Part shown: one piece after another, positions 42,335-53,734 of the stretch
Numbering within the stretch: the first letter of the stretch is position 1
How the letters are laid out: each line of letters starts with the position of its first letter
Assembly: GCA_022559845.1 (NCBI GenBank)
Contig: CM040118.1
Location: forward strand, 234,469,224-234,533,223
DNA from: Amorphophallus konjac
Lineage: Eukaryota > Streptophyta > Magnoliopsida > Alismatales > Araceae
Direction of reading: 5' to 3'
Length of the DNA stretch: 64,000 nucleotides
Program-made: the position numbers and the translations under genes
Notes under the pieces: generated by a model
Told to the model about the DNA's origin: nothing
Seen by the model: the letters and a program-made list of their open reading frames with translations, nothing else
Databases searched by the model: none

Positions 42335-45003
42335 CCATAAATGTAATGTCGCCAAATCTTTAATGCAAATATAACCACAGCTAATTCCAGATCATGCACA
42401 GGGTAATTTTCTTCATGACGTTTCAGTTGTCTTGATGAGTAACAAATCACCTTTCCATTTTGCATAAGGATGCATCCTAGGCCAATGCCAGACGCATCCG
42501 TATAGACTTAAAAATCACCACCCTCAACGGGTAATGTCAAAATAGGGGCTGTAGTAAGGTGATCTTTAAGAGTTTGAAAACACTCTTCGCAGTCCTTTGA
42601 CCATACAAAAGGATTCTCCTTTCTTGTGAGTCGAGTCAAAGGAACGGCGATCTTTGAGAAATCTTTAATAAATCGCCTATAGTATCCAGCCAGACCCAGA
42701 AAACTTCTTACTTCTGATACGATCGTTGGCCGGCTCCATTTCTTAACAGCTTCTATCTTAGAAGGATCCACAGCGATTCCTTCCTTTGAGATAATATGGC
42801 CAAGGAAAGAAACCTCCTTACGCGAGAACTCGCACTTACTAAGCTTTGCATAGAGTTTGTGCTCTCTCAGCGTTTATAAGGCTATCCTTAACTGCTCTTC
42901 ATGTTCTTCCTTAGTCTTGGAATAAATAAGGATATCGTCAATGAAGACGATAATAAACTAGTCAAGATAAGGCCTGAAGACATCATTCATAAGTTGCATA
43001 AAAGCTGCCGGGACATTGGTTAACCCGAATGGCATTACCACAAATTCATAGTGGCCATATCTGCTCCGAAAAGTAGTTTTATAAATGTCTTCATCTTTAA
43101 TTCTGAGCTGATGGTAACCAGACCTGAGATCTATTTTAGAAAAATATTCTACTCTTGAAAGCTGATCAAAGAGTTCATCGATACAATGCAACAGATACTT
43201 GTTCTTGATAATAAGCTGATTCAGTTGTCGGTAATCGATACACAGCCTGAGAGATCCATCCTTCTTTTTAACAAATAGAACTGGCGCACCCCAAGGGGAT
43301 GTGCTAGGTCGAATGAAACCCTTATCATATAACTCCTGAAGCTGTTTCTTTAATTCCTTGAGTTCTGTGGGGGACATCTTGTAGGGAGCTATTGAAACAG
43401 GTGCTACTCCAGGAATGAGTTCAATAAAGAAGTTTACTTCCCTTTCGGGCGGTAAATCGGGTAAATCCGACAGAAATACATCGAGAAACTTATTGACAAT
43501 AGGAATATCCTCTAAGATGATTTCCTTGGACTCGGTGAGGATTACGGAAGCAAGAAAAGCTACACATCTTTGTGAAATTAATTTGCAAGCGTGCAGAGAT
43601 GAAATTATGGTAGGATGCTTCCTATATTTGATACCAAGGAAGGAAAACCTTGGAAGACCAGGTTTCCGAAAAGAAATAATTCGGTTACGGCAATTGATGT
43701 AGGCGTCGTGGTCTACTAGCCAATCCACACCTAGAATAGCGTCGTAGCCCTCCATGTCAAGGCATACGAGATTTGCAGGAAGATTGTGACCTTCTACCAC
43801 TACCTCGCTATCAGGATAATAGTTTGTAAGTTTAGTTCCGGGACCTAAAGGTGTAGTAATAGCAAGGTTCGAAGGTAAAGGAACTGATGAAATAGGTAAG
43901 GTTTTTGTGAAAGAAGTAGATATAAAGGAATGAGAAGCACCAGTATCAAATAGTACAAATGCAAGATGAGAATAGATTTGGATAGTACCTTCCATTAGCC
44001 CATCATTCGGGGGCGCTTCTTCCTCTTCCAGAATAGCATTTAAACGAGCCTGACGCTTACGTCCACTCCCGAAAGATAGTTCCTTCATAAGCGGGCAATC
44101 CGGCATGCGGTGCTCCCGGCTGCCACAACGTAAACAAGCGCCAAGACGCTTGCAACATTCTTCAGCTGAGTGGCCGAATTTCTCGCAGAAAGTACAAGCC
44201 GTGGCGACTTGCTTATCTTCTTCCTTAACTTTATTGTTTTTGTGGTTACCACCACCACTCCCATTCGGGGATCTTTTCTTGCTATCACAGTATTGGTTGA
44301 GTTCCGTGATACTGAACTTCCCTCTCTTCTTATACCGATCTGACCTTCGGCTTAGCTCCTCGCCCTTGCCTTTGAATTTTTCAACCTTCTCTTAGGTCCT
44401 CTCGCATAGATGCGCCAGTTGGACCATCTCCGCGTAAGTACGTATATTCTGGGTCCCAAGTTGTTGAATATAACTGGGCCTCAACCCGCCCATAAATCGA
44501 TTAGCCTTTAATAAATCAGTGCTAATCAAGTGAGGAGCATAGGGTGCTAGCCTGGAGAACTGAAATTCATATTATGCCACTGACATCATGCCCTGACATA
44601 ATGAGGCAAATTCCATAGCCTTCCTCTCCTTAATATGCTCGAAAAAGTACTTGGCTTGGAAGAGCGTAATAAAACCTTCCCATGTATGAGGTGCATCAGT
44701 TGGTGGTGCAGGCACAGACTTCCACCATGTACGGGCATCCTTATTTAATTGAAAAGTTGCCAAACGAACCTTCTCTTGATCCACACACTGCATCACTTCA
44801 AATATGCGGTTCATCTCGTCTATCCAATTTTTGGCTTCGTCGGGATTAGAAGAACCCAAAAATCGAGGAGGATTTAAGCTCCGAAAATTGCGATGTAAAT
44901 CTCTTGCCCTTGCTCTTGCGCCAGATTGCGCCATGGTTTGTAATGCTTGAGTAAGACTAGCGACGGTCTCTTGCATACCGTTCCAATCTACGCGATGAGC
45001 CAT
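42335..45003 (-). pseudogene. gag-pol: Minus-strand Tekay gag-pol pseudogene, truncated in RNase H
   Basis: Gag starts at 45003 (MAHRVDW) with a retrotransposon gag domain and DARTWWKS core, followed by two zinc knuckles ([14 protein letters not shown] and a [18 protein letters not shown]). Protease DTGASHS, RT with FIDD and RNase H VYTDASG follow in one phase. In-frame stops are seen near 44572 (TAA), near 44393 (TAA), at the GAC-TAG before the FIDD region (about 42958), in the following RT segment (TAA) and before VYTDASG (TAA). The frame ends at the CACTA border within RNase H (WRHYIYG). Integrase and the 3' LTR are missing from the window. It is related to, but clearly not a recent copy of, the plus-strand Tekay. 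Confidence 0.88.
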
Positions 45004-45223
45004 TATGATAAAAATAGAGTACCTGAGAAGAATAATGAATTTTTTAATTCTAATAGAATGAGTGGGGTACATTTTAGAAACAATTCTAAATTCTATCTCA
45101 TCCCAGGTTCTACCCAATTCCTCTCATAGGTTAGAAATTTCTTTCCTAGTTTCATAGGTGTGGGTCCTTAAACCTTGGACTTAACCTATGACATGACTTT
45201 TCCCTAGGACTTCTAGTCCTAGT

Positions 45224-45235
45224 GCTCTGATACCA
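45224..45235 (-). other. Primer-binding site before the minus Tekay leader
   Basis: The minus strand reads GAATGGTATCAGAGC (PBS core 45224-45235), followed by the Tekay leader. The same 15 bases recur at 45700-45714 on the other side of a Cassandra unit. Confidence 0.9.
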
Positions 45236-45238
45236 TTC

Positions 45239-45711
45239 TATCACGCCCCGTACTCTATACCGTCGAGGTATTATCCGCTTTGGCCTACCGACCTCACAGT
45301 TTTATCTCTTTCTAACAGTGATCGGCTCCAGAATGGGGGACTTCCCGAGAGGTCACCCATCCTAGTACTACTCCCCATTAAGCACGCTTAACTTCGGAGT
45401 CTTTTCAAGAACTGAGCCGATACTTCAAAAGACACCTCAGTGATATAGAGTACACCTTAGCTATATTGGAGGGTGTTATAATCTACCCCTCCTATATAGG
45501 CGACGTCCTCGTCGTTGGGCACATATAGCACACAATCAAACCCCCAAGCAGGTAGGATTCTAGAGGTGTCCCTTACAGGCTCAAGAGGTGACTCCTATTA
45601 TATAGCACTTTGTCCCATTGCGGGTTCAAGAGGTGGCTCCCATAGCGTAGCACTTTATCCTGCATGGCACTTAGTTCCCACACTTTCGGCTGGGGTATAG
45701 CTCTGATACCA
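45239..45711 (-). mobile_element. Cassandra unit (interior plus one LTR) inside the minus Tekay PBS
   Basis: Minus-strand order is PBS (45711-45700), an interior of about 220 bp, a purine tract GGAGGGGTAGAT, then an LTR from 45480 (TATAACACCC) to about 45239 (GGGGCGTGATA). The LTR holds a 5S-rRNA-like block (45338-45400) with ACTCCGAAGTTAAGCGTGCT, GTAGTACTAGGATGGGTGAC and GGGAAGTCC. This is the pol III internal control region carried by Cassandra TRIMs. Only one LTR is present. Both sides of the unit end in the same GAATGGTATCAGAGC. Confidence 0.85.
45338..45400 (-). other. 5S rRNA-like domain of the Cassandra LTR
   Basis: Matches the A-box, intermediate-element and C-box half of plant 5S rRNA, but lacks the first 40 bases or so. 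Substitutions such as TTAATGGGGAG for TTGGGCGAGAG show it is the element's domain, not a functional 5S gene. Confidence 0.85.
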
Positions 45712-45715
45712 TTCT

Positions 45716-48700
45716 CACGGTCACGTCCCGAGATTATGCAGCGGAAACAATCGGGAATATGAATAGCCGACTAGTACGCCTCGAGCAAGCAATATAATCA
45801 GAGCATAAGAACAATCACACAAAGTAATTACATAATTATTTAATCAAACCTTCATCTTTATTTCATATCAAATACTCAAAATCCAAGTACATGAATACTC
45901 AACTTTCTCTAGACTCAATAAAATAAAATTACATATTTGGACTCAATCTAGACATATTTGACATTCTAAGTCTTCTCTCGAATCCGTAGACTTTTTCAAT
46001 CGCTCTCGGACCCGCTACTTGAGTAATCTGAATCCGATTCACTGGCACTTCTGAAACATTGAGAAAGTAGGTAATGAGCACACTTGCCCAGTAGGTATCT
46101 TCGTATCAACATGATTGGTAAATTTAAGTAATTAGCATCTTAACTCTAAAGGATAAGATAAATCATGCAAATATGATGAAACATGCGAACAAAGTCAAAG
46201 TAACAAGATAGATTGAGAATATGATTGAGCAAGTATGATCAAGCAAGAATATAATTATGGCCTTTCATGAACAAGAATATAACAAGAATGTAACAAGAAT
46301 GTACTTTTCATAACTTTAAAGGCTATGCACTAGAAAGTCATGTAACAAGCAAGAATGTGTTCTTCACTTATTAACAAGTACTTCGTGAATTCATGTGGAT
46401 ATTTATCCATGTTCCGTAGATTTTCATTTATTTATAAAGAAAGTACTCCCAGCGTAATACGACGCTAGTAGCATCATACCCCATGATTTATATAGTATGT
46501 TTCCGACAATCAGCCGAGGAGACTAGCATAGAGCCCTTAAGCACAATTAGTGCTCGAACTGCATCTTCAAGTATAAATCAAGCTACTTCCACGTTTATAA
46601 CAATAATATGGCCAAGAATGTACAATTTCAACTATAGTTCCATGATAAGGTAACCAAAAATAAGAATGCTTTTATTGAGAATAAGAGATTTCAATAAATG
46701 TATTTAATAACTAGGTTATGCCATGAAAATAAATCGGCAGCATAACGGTACATTCTTTAATCTCTCAAAATTGCTTATGTATCTTTGGAATAATATAAAA
46801 GGTTCTAGATAATCAATTGGACCATCTAGGAACTTAGAAAAATCAACCCTTGAGTCAAACCTCGGGTTAATCAAATTCAGGACGCTAACGGTCATTTACT
46901 GGACCGTCTCTTATCCCTGGCGGTCTAGTACAACACCATTAATGATAAGACAATTTGATTTTTGCAAACAAAACCTATGGAGCTTTAGCGGTCTAGTAGA
47001 GAACCGTTTAGGATCCGTTAGCGGTCAAATGTAAGCCCGCTAGCAGTCATTGGCGGTCAACCAGAAGGCCGCTAATTCCAGAAATATAAAATATCGGTAT
47101 AAGTGCCTTCTAGTCAATTGGGCCTTAATGGTATAACCAACTCGACGTCCTAGTGGGAATCCCAGGCTCGCGGAAAATTACGGAGGCCTTGAAACAAGAT
47201 TTCCTAGTCCATTGGAAGGAATATCCAAAAGAGAGGTCATCAAGTCCAAGATTATGTTCCTAATGTGTAAAGTGTAACTAATGGTCACATACCGGAGTAT
47301 ATGCCATGTACTTAAGAAAATGACACTTAGATAAGAAAGAGAATCATGTAAAACCATGTTAAAACAGTAATCATGAATCATCTATTCCTTTGAACATTTA
47401 TTTCTTACAAGAATATATGATTTTGGTCATAAATTAGCATAAGTTAAAAATAATACCAATGTACTTGAAACATGAAATCCATTATGCCAATCAATGAAAT
47501 CAACTAAGTATATAAAACCAGTGCTCAAAACAGGTTTAAAACTTAGTTAACTAGGCTTAATATATATTAACTATGGTTAATTCTGCAATATGGTTCGGAT
47601 TACCAATATTACAAAATCATCAACATAAATCGGTCAAATATAGGACCGTTAATCTCTGGCTAGCGGTCTATCGTACGCCCACTAGACTTCCCTGGCGGTC
47701 GAGAGAAAGACCATTTCTTCCTGTGTAAAATCGAGTTCAATGAAAATAATATAAAATGCTAATCTTAGATACATCATGCATGGAAATCAACATGTATAAA
47801 CTTCCATGATATATCATATATAAGCCAACTATATGCATAGGTTTGTATAAATAACAAGAAATTCTATTTTTTCTCTTCATTAGGCTAAGTATTATGCATG
47901 AAGACTAAACTAGATACATAGTCCCAAGTAAAACATGAAATTCGCAAGATATAATGTATGAAAACGAATGAAACAAGAGGGCTTTTATTCCTGACATAAA
48001 ATTTGAGCCTTTCATGAGATAACCTACCTTTAAATGCTCCTAGACTTCGAATTTCTGATTGGAATCAAGCCCTAGTTTCTGCACTTTCTTGCTCTAAATC
48101 AGCAACTTCATCTCCTGATTCCCTTGACCTATGGACGTGAAATTTTGAGAGTAGATAGATAATATGAAGGGGAACATAAAGTTCTAAAGACACTTTTGCT
48201 AAATACCTTGTTTAGGACTCTGAATTCCTTGATCTTCTTAGGCCAGATGCACTAATTCCTGAGTTCTTAAGGTAGAATCAGCAACTTTAGAAGAGTTTAA
48301 CTTCCTGTAGGCATGATCTCCTATCACGAAAATTGAAGAGTAGTTAGTTCTATCTAAAATAAACATATTCCTAGAAGAAACTTACCACTAATTCGTCCTC
48401 CTTACCTGGGTTCCACATGTGCCAAAAGTAAGGGTCGCATAGGCCAAATCTGTGATCTATTTATAGGTTTTAACTAGGGTTTGAGGATTAGAATGAACAT
48501 AGAGTCCCAATTGGACTTTCAATTCGATCTAAAATCCTACTAGACCTATCTAATTAGCTGATAGGGTCGATTCTAGATGATTTAGATGCTAAAAACCCAA
48601 CCTTTTCACGTTTTCCTTCTCTCACAGAATCTACAGTCGTTAGTGGTCATTGGACGACCGTTTACATCCCGTTAGCGGTCTCGCGATAGACCGTTTTATG

Positions 48701-48983
48701 CTGTGGGAGCCGAATTTGAAACACTTCAAACTATTTTGATATTATCCCCAATATTATCCTTCTATTTATATCCCAAGGAGTAATTATCTCCTTAATTCTG
48801 TGATTAAGTTCATTCCTAGCTTCTAGAACATGGGTTAAAGTTCAAAATAATCTTTTTGGGCCTATTGAGTTTATTGGATGGGCCTAATCCTCTTGGATTA
48901 ATGTAGGGCCTAATTAATTAGATTTAATTCCCCATAATGCAAAATACTTTAATAATTAATATAATTGAAGAGGGGTTATCTCG
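45716..48983 (-). repeat. 5' LTR of the minus-strand Tekay element
   Basis: Sequence upstream of the first PBS on the minus strand. It ends with CTCGGGACGTGACCGTGA and contains the Tekay-type U5 block with TGGGCAAGTGTGCTCATTAC and TTTCAG, parallel to the plus Tekay. The distal boundary near 48983 (CGAGATAACCCC on the minus strand) is estimated from the composition change and resemblance to the Tekay LTR start. No second copy is in the window to confirm it. No genes are seen in it. Confidence 0.7.
46885..48700. repeat. Inverted repeats AGCGGTC...GACCGTT in the minus Tekay LTR
   Basis: Three groups (about 46885-47070, 47630-47715 and 48635-48700) contain 20-25 bp units with arms related to GCGGTC and GACCGT around 7-10 variable bases. 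Examples are ACGGTCatttactGGACCGT near 46888 and AGCGGTC...GACCGTT near 48674. The arm sequence differs from that of the plus Tekay LTR. Confidence 0.7.
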
Positions 48984-50124
48984 CGTTGCTCCTGAGCGGG
49001 GAAGATGATGTCCACGTACCCTTGAAATGTGAACTGCAAGAAGGGAAACAAGTCAGAGGTGCCCAGGGATAGAACCCCGGGGAAGACCCTCCGATGCCTA
49101 AGTCAGCAAAATAGTAGAGCTCGGATGCAAAGGGAAGAGCTAGGAGGAAGATGGGAGCGCGAGATCCCTCTCCACCGAAAGGTGAAGTGGTTCCTGCTCA
49201 GGGTTCTTGGCTCTTGCCTTGCTTACCTCCTGTAGTAGAGCTGTTCCAGTTAAAATAGTGGCATGTTTGTGCGACTGATCCCTGTAAGCGGAGGAGTCTC
49301 AGGAGGGGTTACATCCTTCATGCGGGCTCCTTACAGCACGCGGACTCTTGGTTTCCCTTGTCCTCTTGAGCTTCCTGTCATTAAGGGACCCGTAATGGCC
49401 GTGATCAATAAGCTTCCATCAGTGAGCCCGAGCGATAGGCACTGGCCCAGGAGAGGTCTCTCGAGCGATGAGTGCTTGGTCGGGACAGGGAATAAGGGGC
49501 TCTTGGGGAGCTTTTCCGGTCGAACTGATGCTCGGACTTCCCAACCCGAAGGCCGCCTAGGAAGCGCTTGTACCGAGTGAGTTTTGGGGCTTTATATTAA
49601 GTGGGCCCGGGGGCTACCACTTCGAGGAGTTGGGCCTCGTTCGGTCTGGTTGGACCTCTTTTGGCCTCTCCGTACGGGTGACGAGATTTTCCCTCTCCAC
49701 TTGTCCCCCTCCTACTCCCGAGCCAAAATTAGGCTCGGACGAGTAGCGTTTAGGCTGGACTTTTTATGGCACTGGTTGGGTATAGGTCTCTCTTTTTCAT
49801 AGGGGCCACATGACGTGGCTCGCCTTGAAAATATGCCCATTATGATGAATAAGAGATGGCCTCTCCCTGGTAGATCGGATCGCCGCGCTGCCTCCGGTTC
49901 AAGCATTGCGCGTTTTACGTCCTTTTATCTCCGGGGTTTAGGGTTTTGCCTCTCGTTATATTTGTGGGGGCTTGTACATTGCTGAGAGCAGCTCAGAAGA
50001 GTGGAGAATCGTTGCGGCCATCGAAGCTAGGAGAGCATTCTCGAGGTGGCGATTCGTCAGCTTCCTTCTCCTCCGGAGTCCTCGGATTCAGAGCTTTCCC
50101 CTTCTTCTCCCAGCTCTTCTGTCT
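48984..50124 (+). mobile_element. 5' part (LTR and leader) of a gypsy-type element carrying PF04195
   Basis: The motif CCGGGGAAGACCCTCCGATGCCTAAGTCAG-like (near 49076-49105) is a recurrent block in LTRs of plant Tat-type gypsy elements. The stretch runs in the same orientation toward the PF04195-type ORF, from which it is separated only by the SIRE insertion at 50125-54928. A primer-binding site could not be identified, so the LTR boundary inside this stretch is unknown. Open frames here are short and unsupported. Confidence 0.45.
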
Positions 50125-51925
50125 TGTTGAGTCCCAAACAGTGGCAATCAAGAGGGGAGGGGTGAATTAATTGGCCAATTAAAATTTCTTCCAAGGAAAA
50201 CAATGATAAGTAAACATATAAGCACTAGACCTCACTCGATCATGATCTCACTTGTGAATGCTTGTAGATAAAGGTGGGTGTTTGATAAATGAAATAGTGT
50301 ATGCTCAACTCACCGTGAAGCCCACTCGATAATGAATCTGGAAAAACAAACCACAAGTGACATATAGAGTTTTTAGGTGGTTCGGGTGCACTGCCGTGTC
50401 CCCTACGTCCACCCCTCACACGTGAGGATTAAGACTCCACTATGAAGTGAGCCACACACACACGCTGTGTAGAACAGCAAACACACACACACACGGCACC
50501 CGATCTGGGCTGCCAAACATACACACACACACACACGTTAATGTTTCCGATCACGAACACCACACACAAGAATTTGATTTATGATATACAACAAATGCAC
50601 AAGCTCAAGCAAAGGATTCAGAAAATGGAGAGTGAAAAATTATTTATCGTGGTTGAGGCTCCCCCTTTCACTTCTTTGAAGATAATTGAATGCTTCTGCA
50701 GGAGGAAGATCGATCCTTGAGGAAGAATGAAGCTATGTCGCACAAGCAAGGTTGCAGCTTTGATATCCTACGCAGCTTGCTATTGGGGATGATGTAGAGG
50801 CTTGATTCAAGCTTCTTCCCTTCACTTTCAGGTTTAGAATAAGGTGGAAGAAGCCCCTAGAGCTGCTGCTATGAACCTGCACTCACAAGGGTTAGAAAAA
50901 TAACACACTTTAGATGCCTCTCACTACTTAGGGTTTCATACCCCAATAAGATGTATATAAAGAGTTTGGAACGTTCAAAGACACCCTAGAGACCAGATCC
51001 AAAATTCCTGGAACGATTTAAGGAGGTTAGGTTCGATTGGTATGACTTTTGGTGCATGTGCACGCAAGTCAAAAATCACGGCTCGGGTTCGAGACTGAAA
51101 GGGTTGACCCTTGGGGTCGACCCTCGTGAGGGTTTTAGAAGTTTTAAAGGTTTCTGGGTCAATGGGTCGACCCTTGGGGTCGACCCTCGGGGGTTGTCCG
51201 TGCGGGTTTGGAAATAAGTTTTCAGGGGTCGACCCTTGGGGTCGACCCTCGTGTGAATGGGTCGACCCTTGGGGTCGACCCTTGCAGGTGTGGTGAAGGA
51301 ACCCGCCGGGTTTTAAAATAAGTTACCAGGGGTCGACCCTTGGGGTCAACCCTTGCGGCTGGGGGTCGACCCAAGGGGTCGACCTTTCAGCTAGAGTTTA
51401 AAGGCCCAAATGTTTTGCACCCGGGGACCTAGGGGTCGACCCAATGGGTCAACCCGTGTTCCAGAACAACCAAATGGTAGATTGAAAAGTTCACTAAGTT
51501 CAAGAACAAGTCTAGGGGTTTCAAGATGGTTTTTAAAACATGAGAGGGAATGAAACTCAAACCATTTAAGCTTAGATAAGTTCTAAACCAAATTAACCCT
51601 TGAGATCAAAATAATGAACTTCAAACCACACAGTCAAAAGCCAATATGTTGAAGTCGATCTCACCAACCGTCCTCGAGTTCCTTAAGCACGTTCCTTGCC
51701 CTGTAAAGACATACATTCTGAATTAGATTTAGCATTGTAATTTAAGTTCAAAAACCTTACCAGACGAAGTTACTCTTGTACCTCGAAAAGCTCCAAGCCT
51801 ACATCAAGGATGTGCATTTCCAAAGCTTTTCATGTTGGAACAACTCAATTTCAATTCACACAAAAATATAGTGTTTGGTCATCATCAAAATCTATTTAGT
51901 ATACCCACAAGGAGGGGGTTCAACA
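50125..51925 (-). repeat. 3' LTR of the minus SIRE element
   Basis: A complete 1801 bp LTR with TGTTGA...TCAACA ends. It contains a CA-rich microsatellite (about 50455-50535) and the GGGTCGACCC array. Confidence 0.9.
51097..51460. repeat. GGGTCGACCC palindrome array, 3' LTR copy
   Basis: About seven units of GGGTCGACCC-TTGG-GGTCGACCC are separated by 20-45 bp. The 10-mer GGGTCGACCC is itself a palindrome, and successive copies can also pair with one another. Some arms are degraded to GGGTTGACCC or GGGTCAACCC, each a C-to-T or G-to-A change at the CpG. Confidence 0.85.
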
Positions 51926-51943
51926 ATCTCCCCCTTTTTGATG
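51926..51943 (-). other. Polypurine tract of the minus SIRE element
   Basis: The minus strand reads CATCAAAAAGGGGGAGAT just before TGTTGAAC. It parallels CATCAAAAAGGGGGAGAA before the plus SIRE LTRs. A second purine tract lies near 52400. Confidence 0.85.
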
Positions 51944-52473
51944 ATGACAAAATACTATATGCCTTACATAAACATATGACTTCAAAGTGATTTAGCATTT
52001 ATATTGAATTCCACCTTAAACATTCATATTAAGAGTAAAACACAAGAAGCATTGTTCAACTCGTCATGCATCACATGAATTGCTCAAGAAGCATTATAAT
52101 AGTTGAAATACAAGACCAGCCAACGATGTGAGATTGATGAGCAAAAACACGTTCCAAAGTACTTTGCCGACAACATAGGTTAAGTGTAAACAAGGTATGA
52201 GTTCAAGGGCAAATTACAAGATGCAATGCATGAGATGCAACTAAACACAACGTAAATGCAAACTAAAATGCAACAAAACTTAAATGCAATATTGCTAATA
52301 AGAATAAATATGATGAAATCACACATGCATGCAAGCACACAACACACACATAAAATATAAGTAGTCGATTGCCTGGGCACACATATAGTACACAATTTCT
52401 CCCCCTTTGGCATCATCAAAAAGGAGGGGTGACAAGGGATAGGAAGTGTGCCATTCTGCAAGAGCATAGCCGT
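51944..52473 (-). other. Non-coding region between the env-like ORF and purine tract
   Basis: AT-rich, with no supported gene. It includes the secondary purine tract AAAGGGGGAGAA (minus strand, near 52400), as expected in SIRE elements. Confidence 0.6.
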
Positions 52474-53628
52474 CTAATCATCATCCGGAGTCAGTGAGCT
52501 TGGCGGACGCCTAATATACTCCAAGACTTCTTCAAGCATGTGGGATTGATTAGCCAAAGTATCAGTAACATACTGAGAGTGCTCTTGATGAGGTAGCTTC
52601 AGATCAACGAGAGCATGTTGCATAGCCTCCATTGTCTCCCCATAATTGTCTAAACGATCATCAATAGTATCCAAACGGTCCATGAGCAGCTGAACCGCCT
52701 CGGAAGGCATTTCCTCAACAGGAATATGTGGCTGTTGCACACCGGCCTGTGCATCATCGTCATCCTCCTCCTCAAAATTTATTTCATGGGCAGCACCTTT
52801 CAATGTCCAGACCAAGTTACCATCTCGCAGTTCATAGCCCATATTATGACAAATAGAATGAATAGTAAATATATCAGCCTCTCTAATGGTTTGAGAAGAT
52901 TCTTTGGAGAGGTTTATGTCCATGTGTGCAAATATAGCAGTAAGTGTGGCGGCATATGGAAGAGTTCTATTCTTGTGCTTCATGCTGTTACACATATGTG
53001 CTAAAAACATAGCTGGGAAATTAACTGGAATACCACCCAAGAGACAGTAAAATAAGAACATATGAATCTCTGTCACTTTGTCATGGCCTCCTCCTCTCGG
53101 TAGCAATATAGTAGTGATCATCCTGTGTAATATATGCTGCAGAGGAGGAAAATGGTTGGCGTTTAACCCAGCAAGAGAATTTTCACCTTTTTCTTCAGAT
53201 GTCATCATTTGATAAATAATTTCTTCAGGAACCACAATATCTCCAAATGTAAAGCCTTCATGAGGGAGATTAAATGCCACTCCTAAAAATTCTGTGGAGA
53301 GTATAACCCGTTTGCCATTTACCACAGTAATCGGATGTTCCCCAGACATGGTTAAGTTGCTATAAAATTGATGCACCAAATTCGGATAAATGCATCGATG
53401 TTCAGACATGAAGAAGTCCAAATTTGGCTGACTGCAAAGAACATCCACTAAACTCGGAAGATGGTGGTTAAGGTTGGCAAATGATATCGCTCAAGGTCAG
53501 AGTACCTTTCTGTCCAAGACCTTGCTCGAAGGCGCAAATCCTCTGCCGTATGCGGCCTCCCTACCACGACGTGCCATGGCCGCACTAGACTCCCCTCCGC
53601 TGCGAGAAGAACGCCTTTTTGGGGCCAT
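52474..53628 (-). pseudogene. SIRE env-like / plant transposon-domain ORF, two premature stops
   Basis: From ATG at 53628 (MAPKRRSSRSGG) the frame runs to 52474, with only two stops, TGA at 53499-53497 and TGA at 53493-53491; the last 324 codons are open. The body has the plant 'putative transposon protein' domain found in the third ORF of SIRE-type elements (FYSNL, LSTEFLGVAFNLP, a central hydrophobic stretch near FLFYCLLGGIPVNFPAMFLA). An acidic linker (FEEEDDDDA) and a C-terminal coiled coil (LLMDRLDTIDDRLDNYGE) follow. The hydrophobic stretch could be a membrane segment, but a real envelope role is not established. Both stops fit CGA to TGA change at CpG sites. Confidence 0.8.
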
Positions 53629-53734
53629 CTAAACATAGACCGAAAGAAACGGTTGATGAGGGTGTAGATCTAGATGGTTCAACGAGAGAGGAAGGCTATC
53701 CACATAGATTTATGATCCTCCACACATCTGGTCT

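Noticed and set aside
45338..45400. A 5S rRNA gene
   Set aside because: Only the internal control region half is similar, with substitutions, and it lies within a Cassandra LTR.
50455..50540. CA-rich repeat as a telomeric or satellite tract
   Set aside because: It is a short (CA)n microsatellite inside the SIRE LTR and does not match the plant telomere repeat TTTAGGG.
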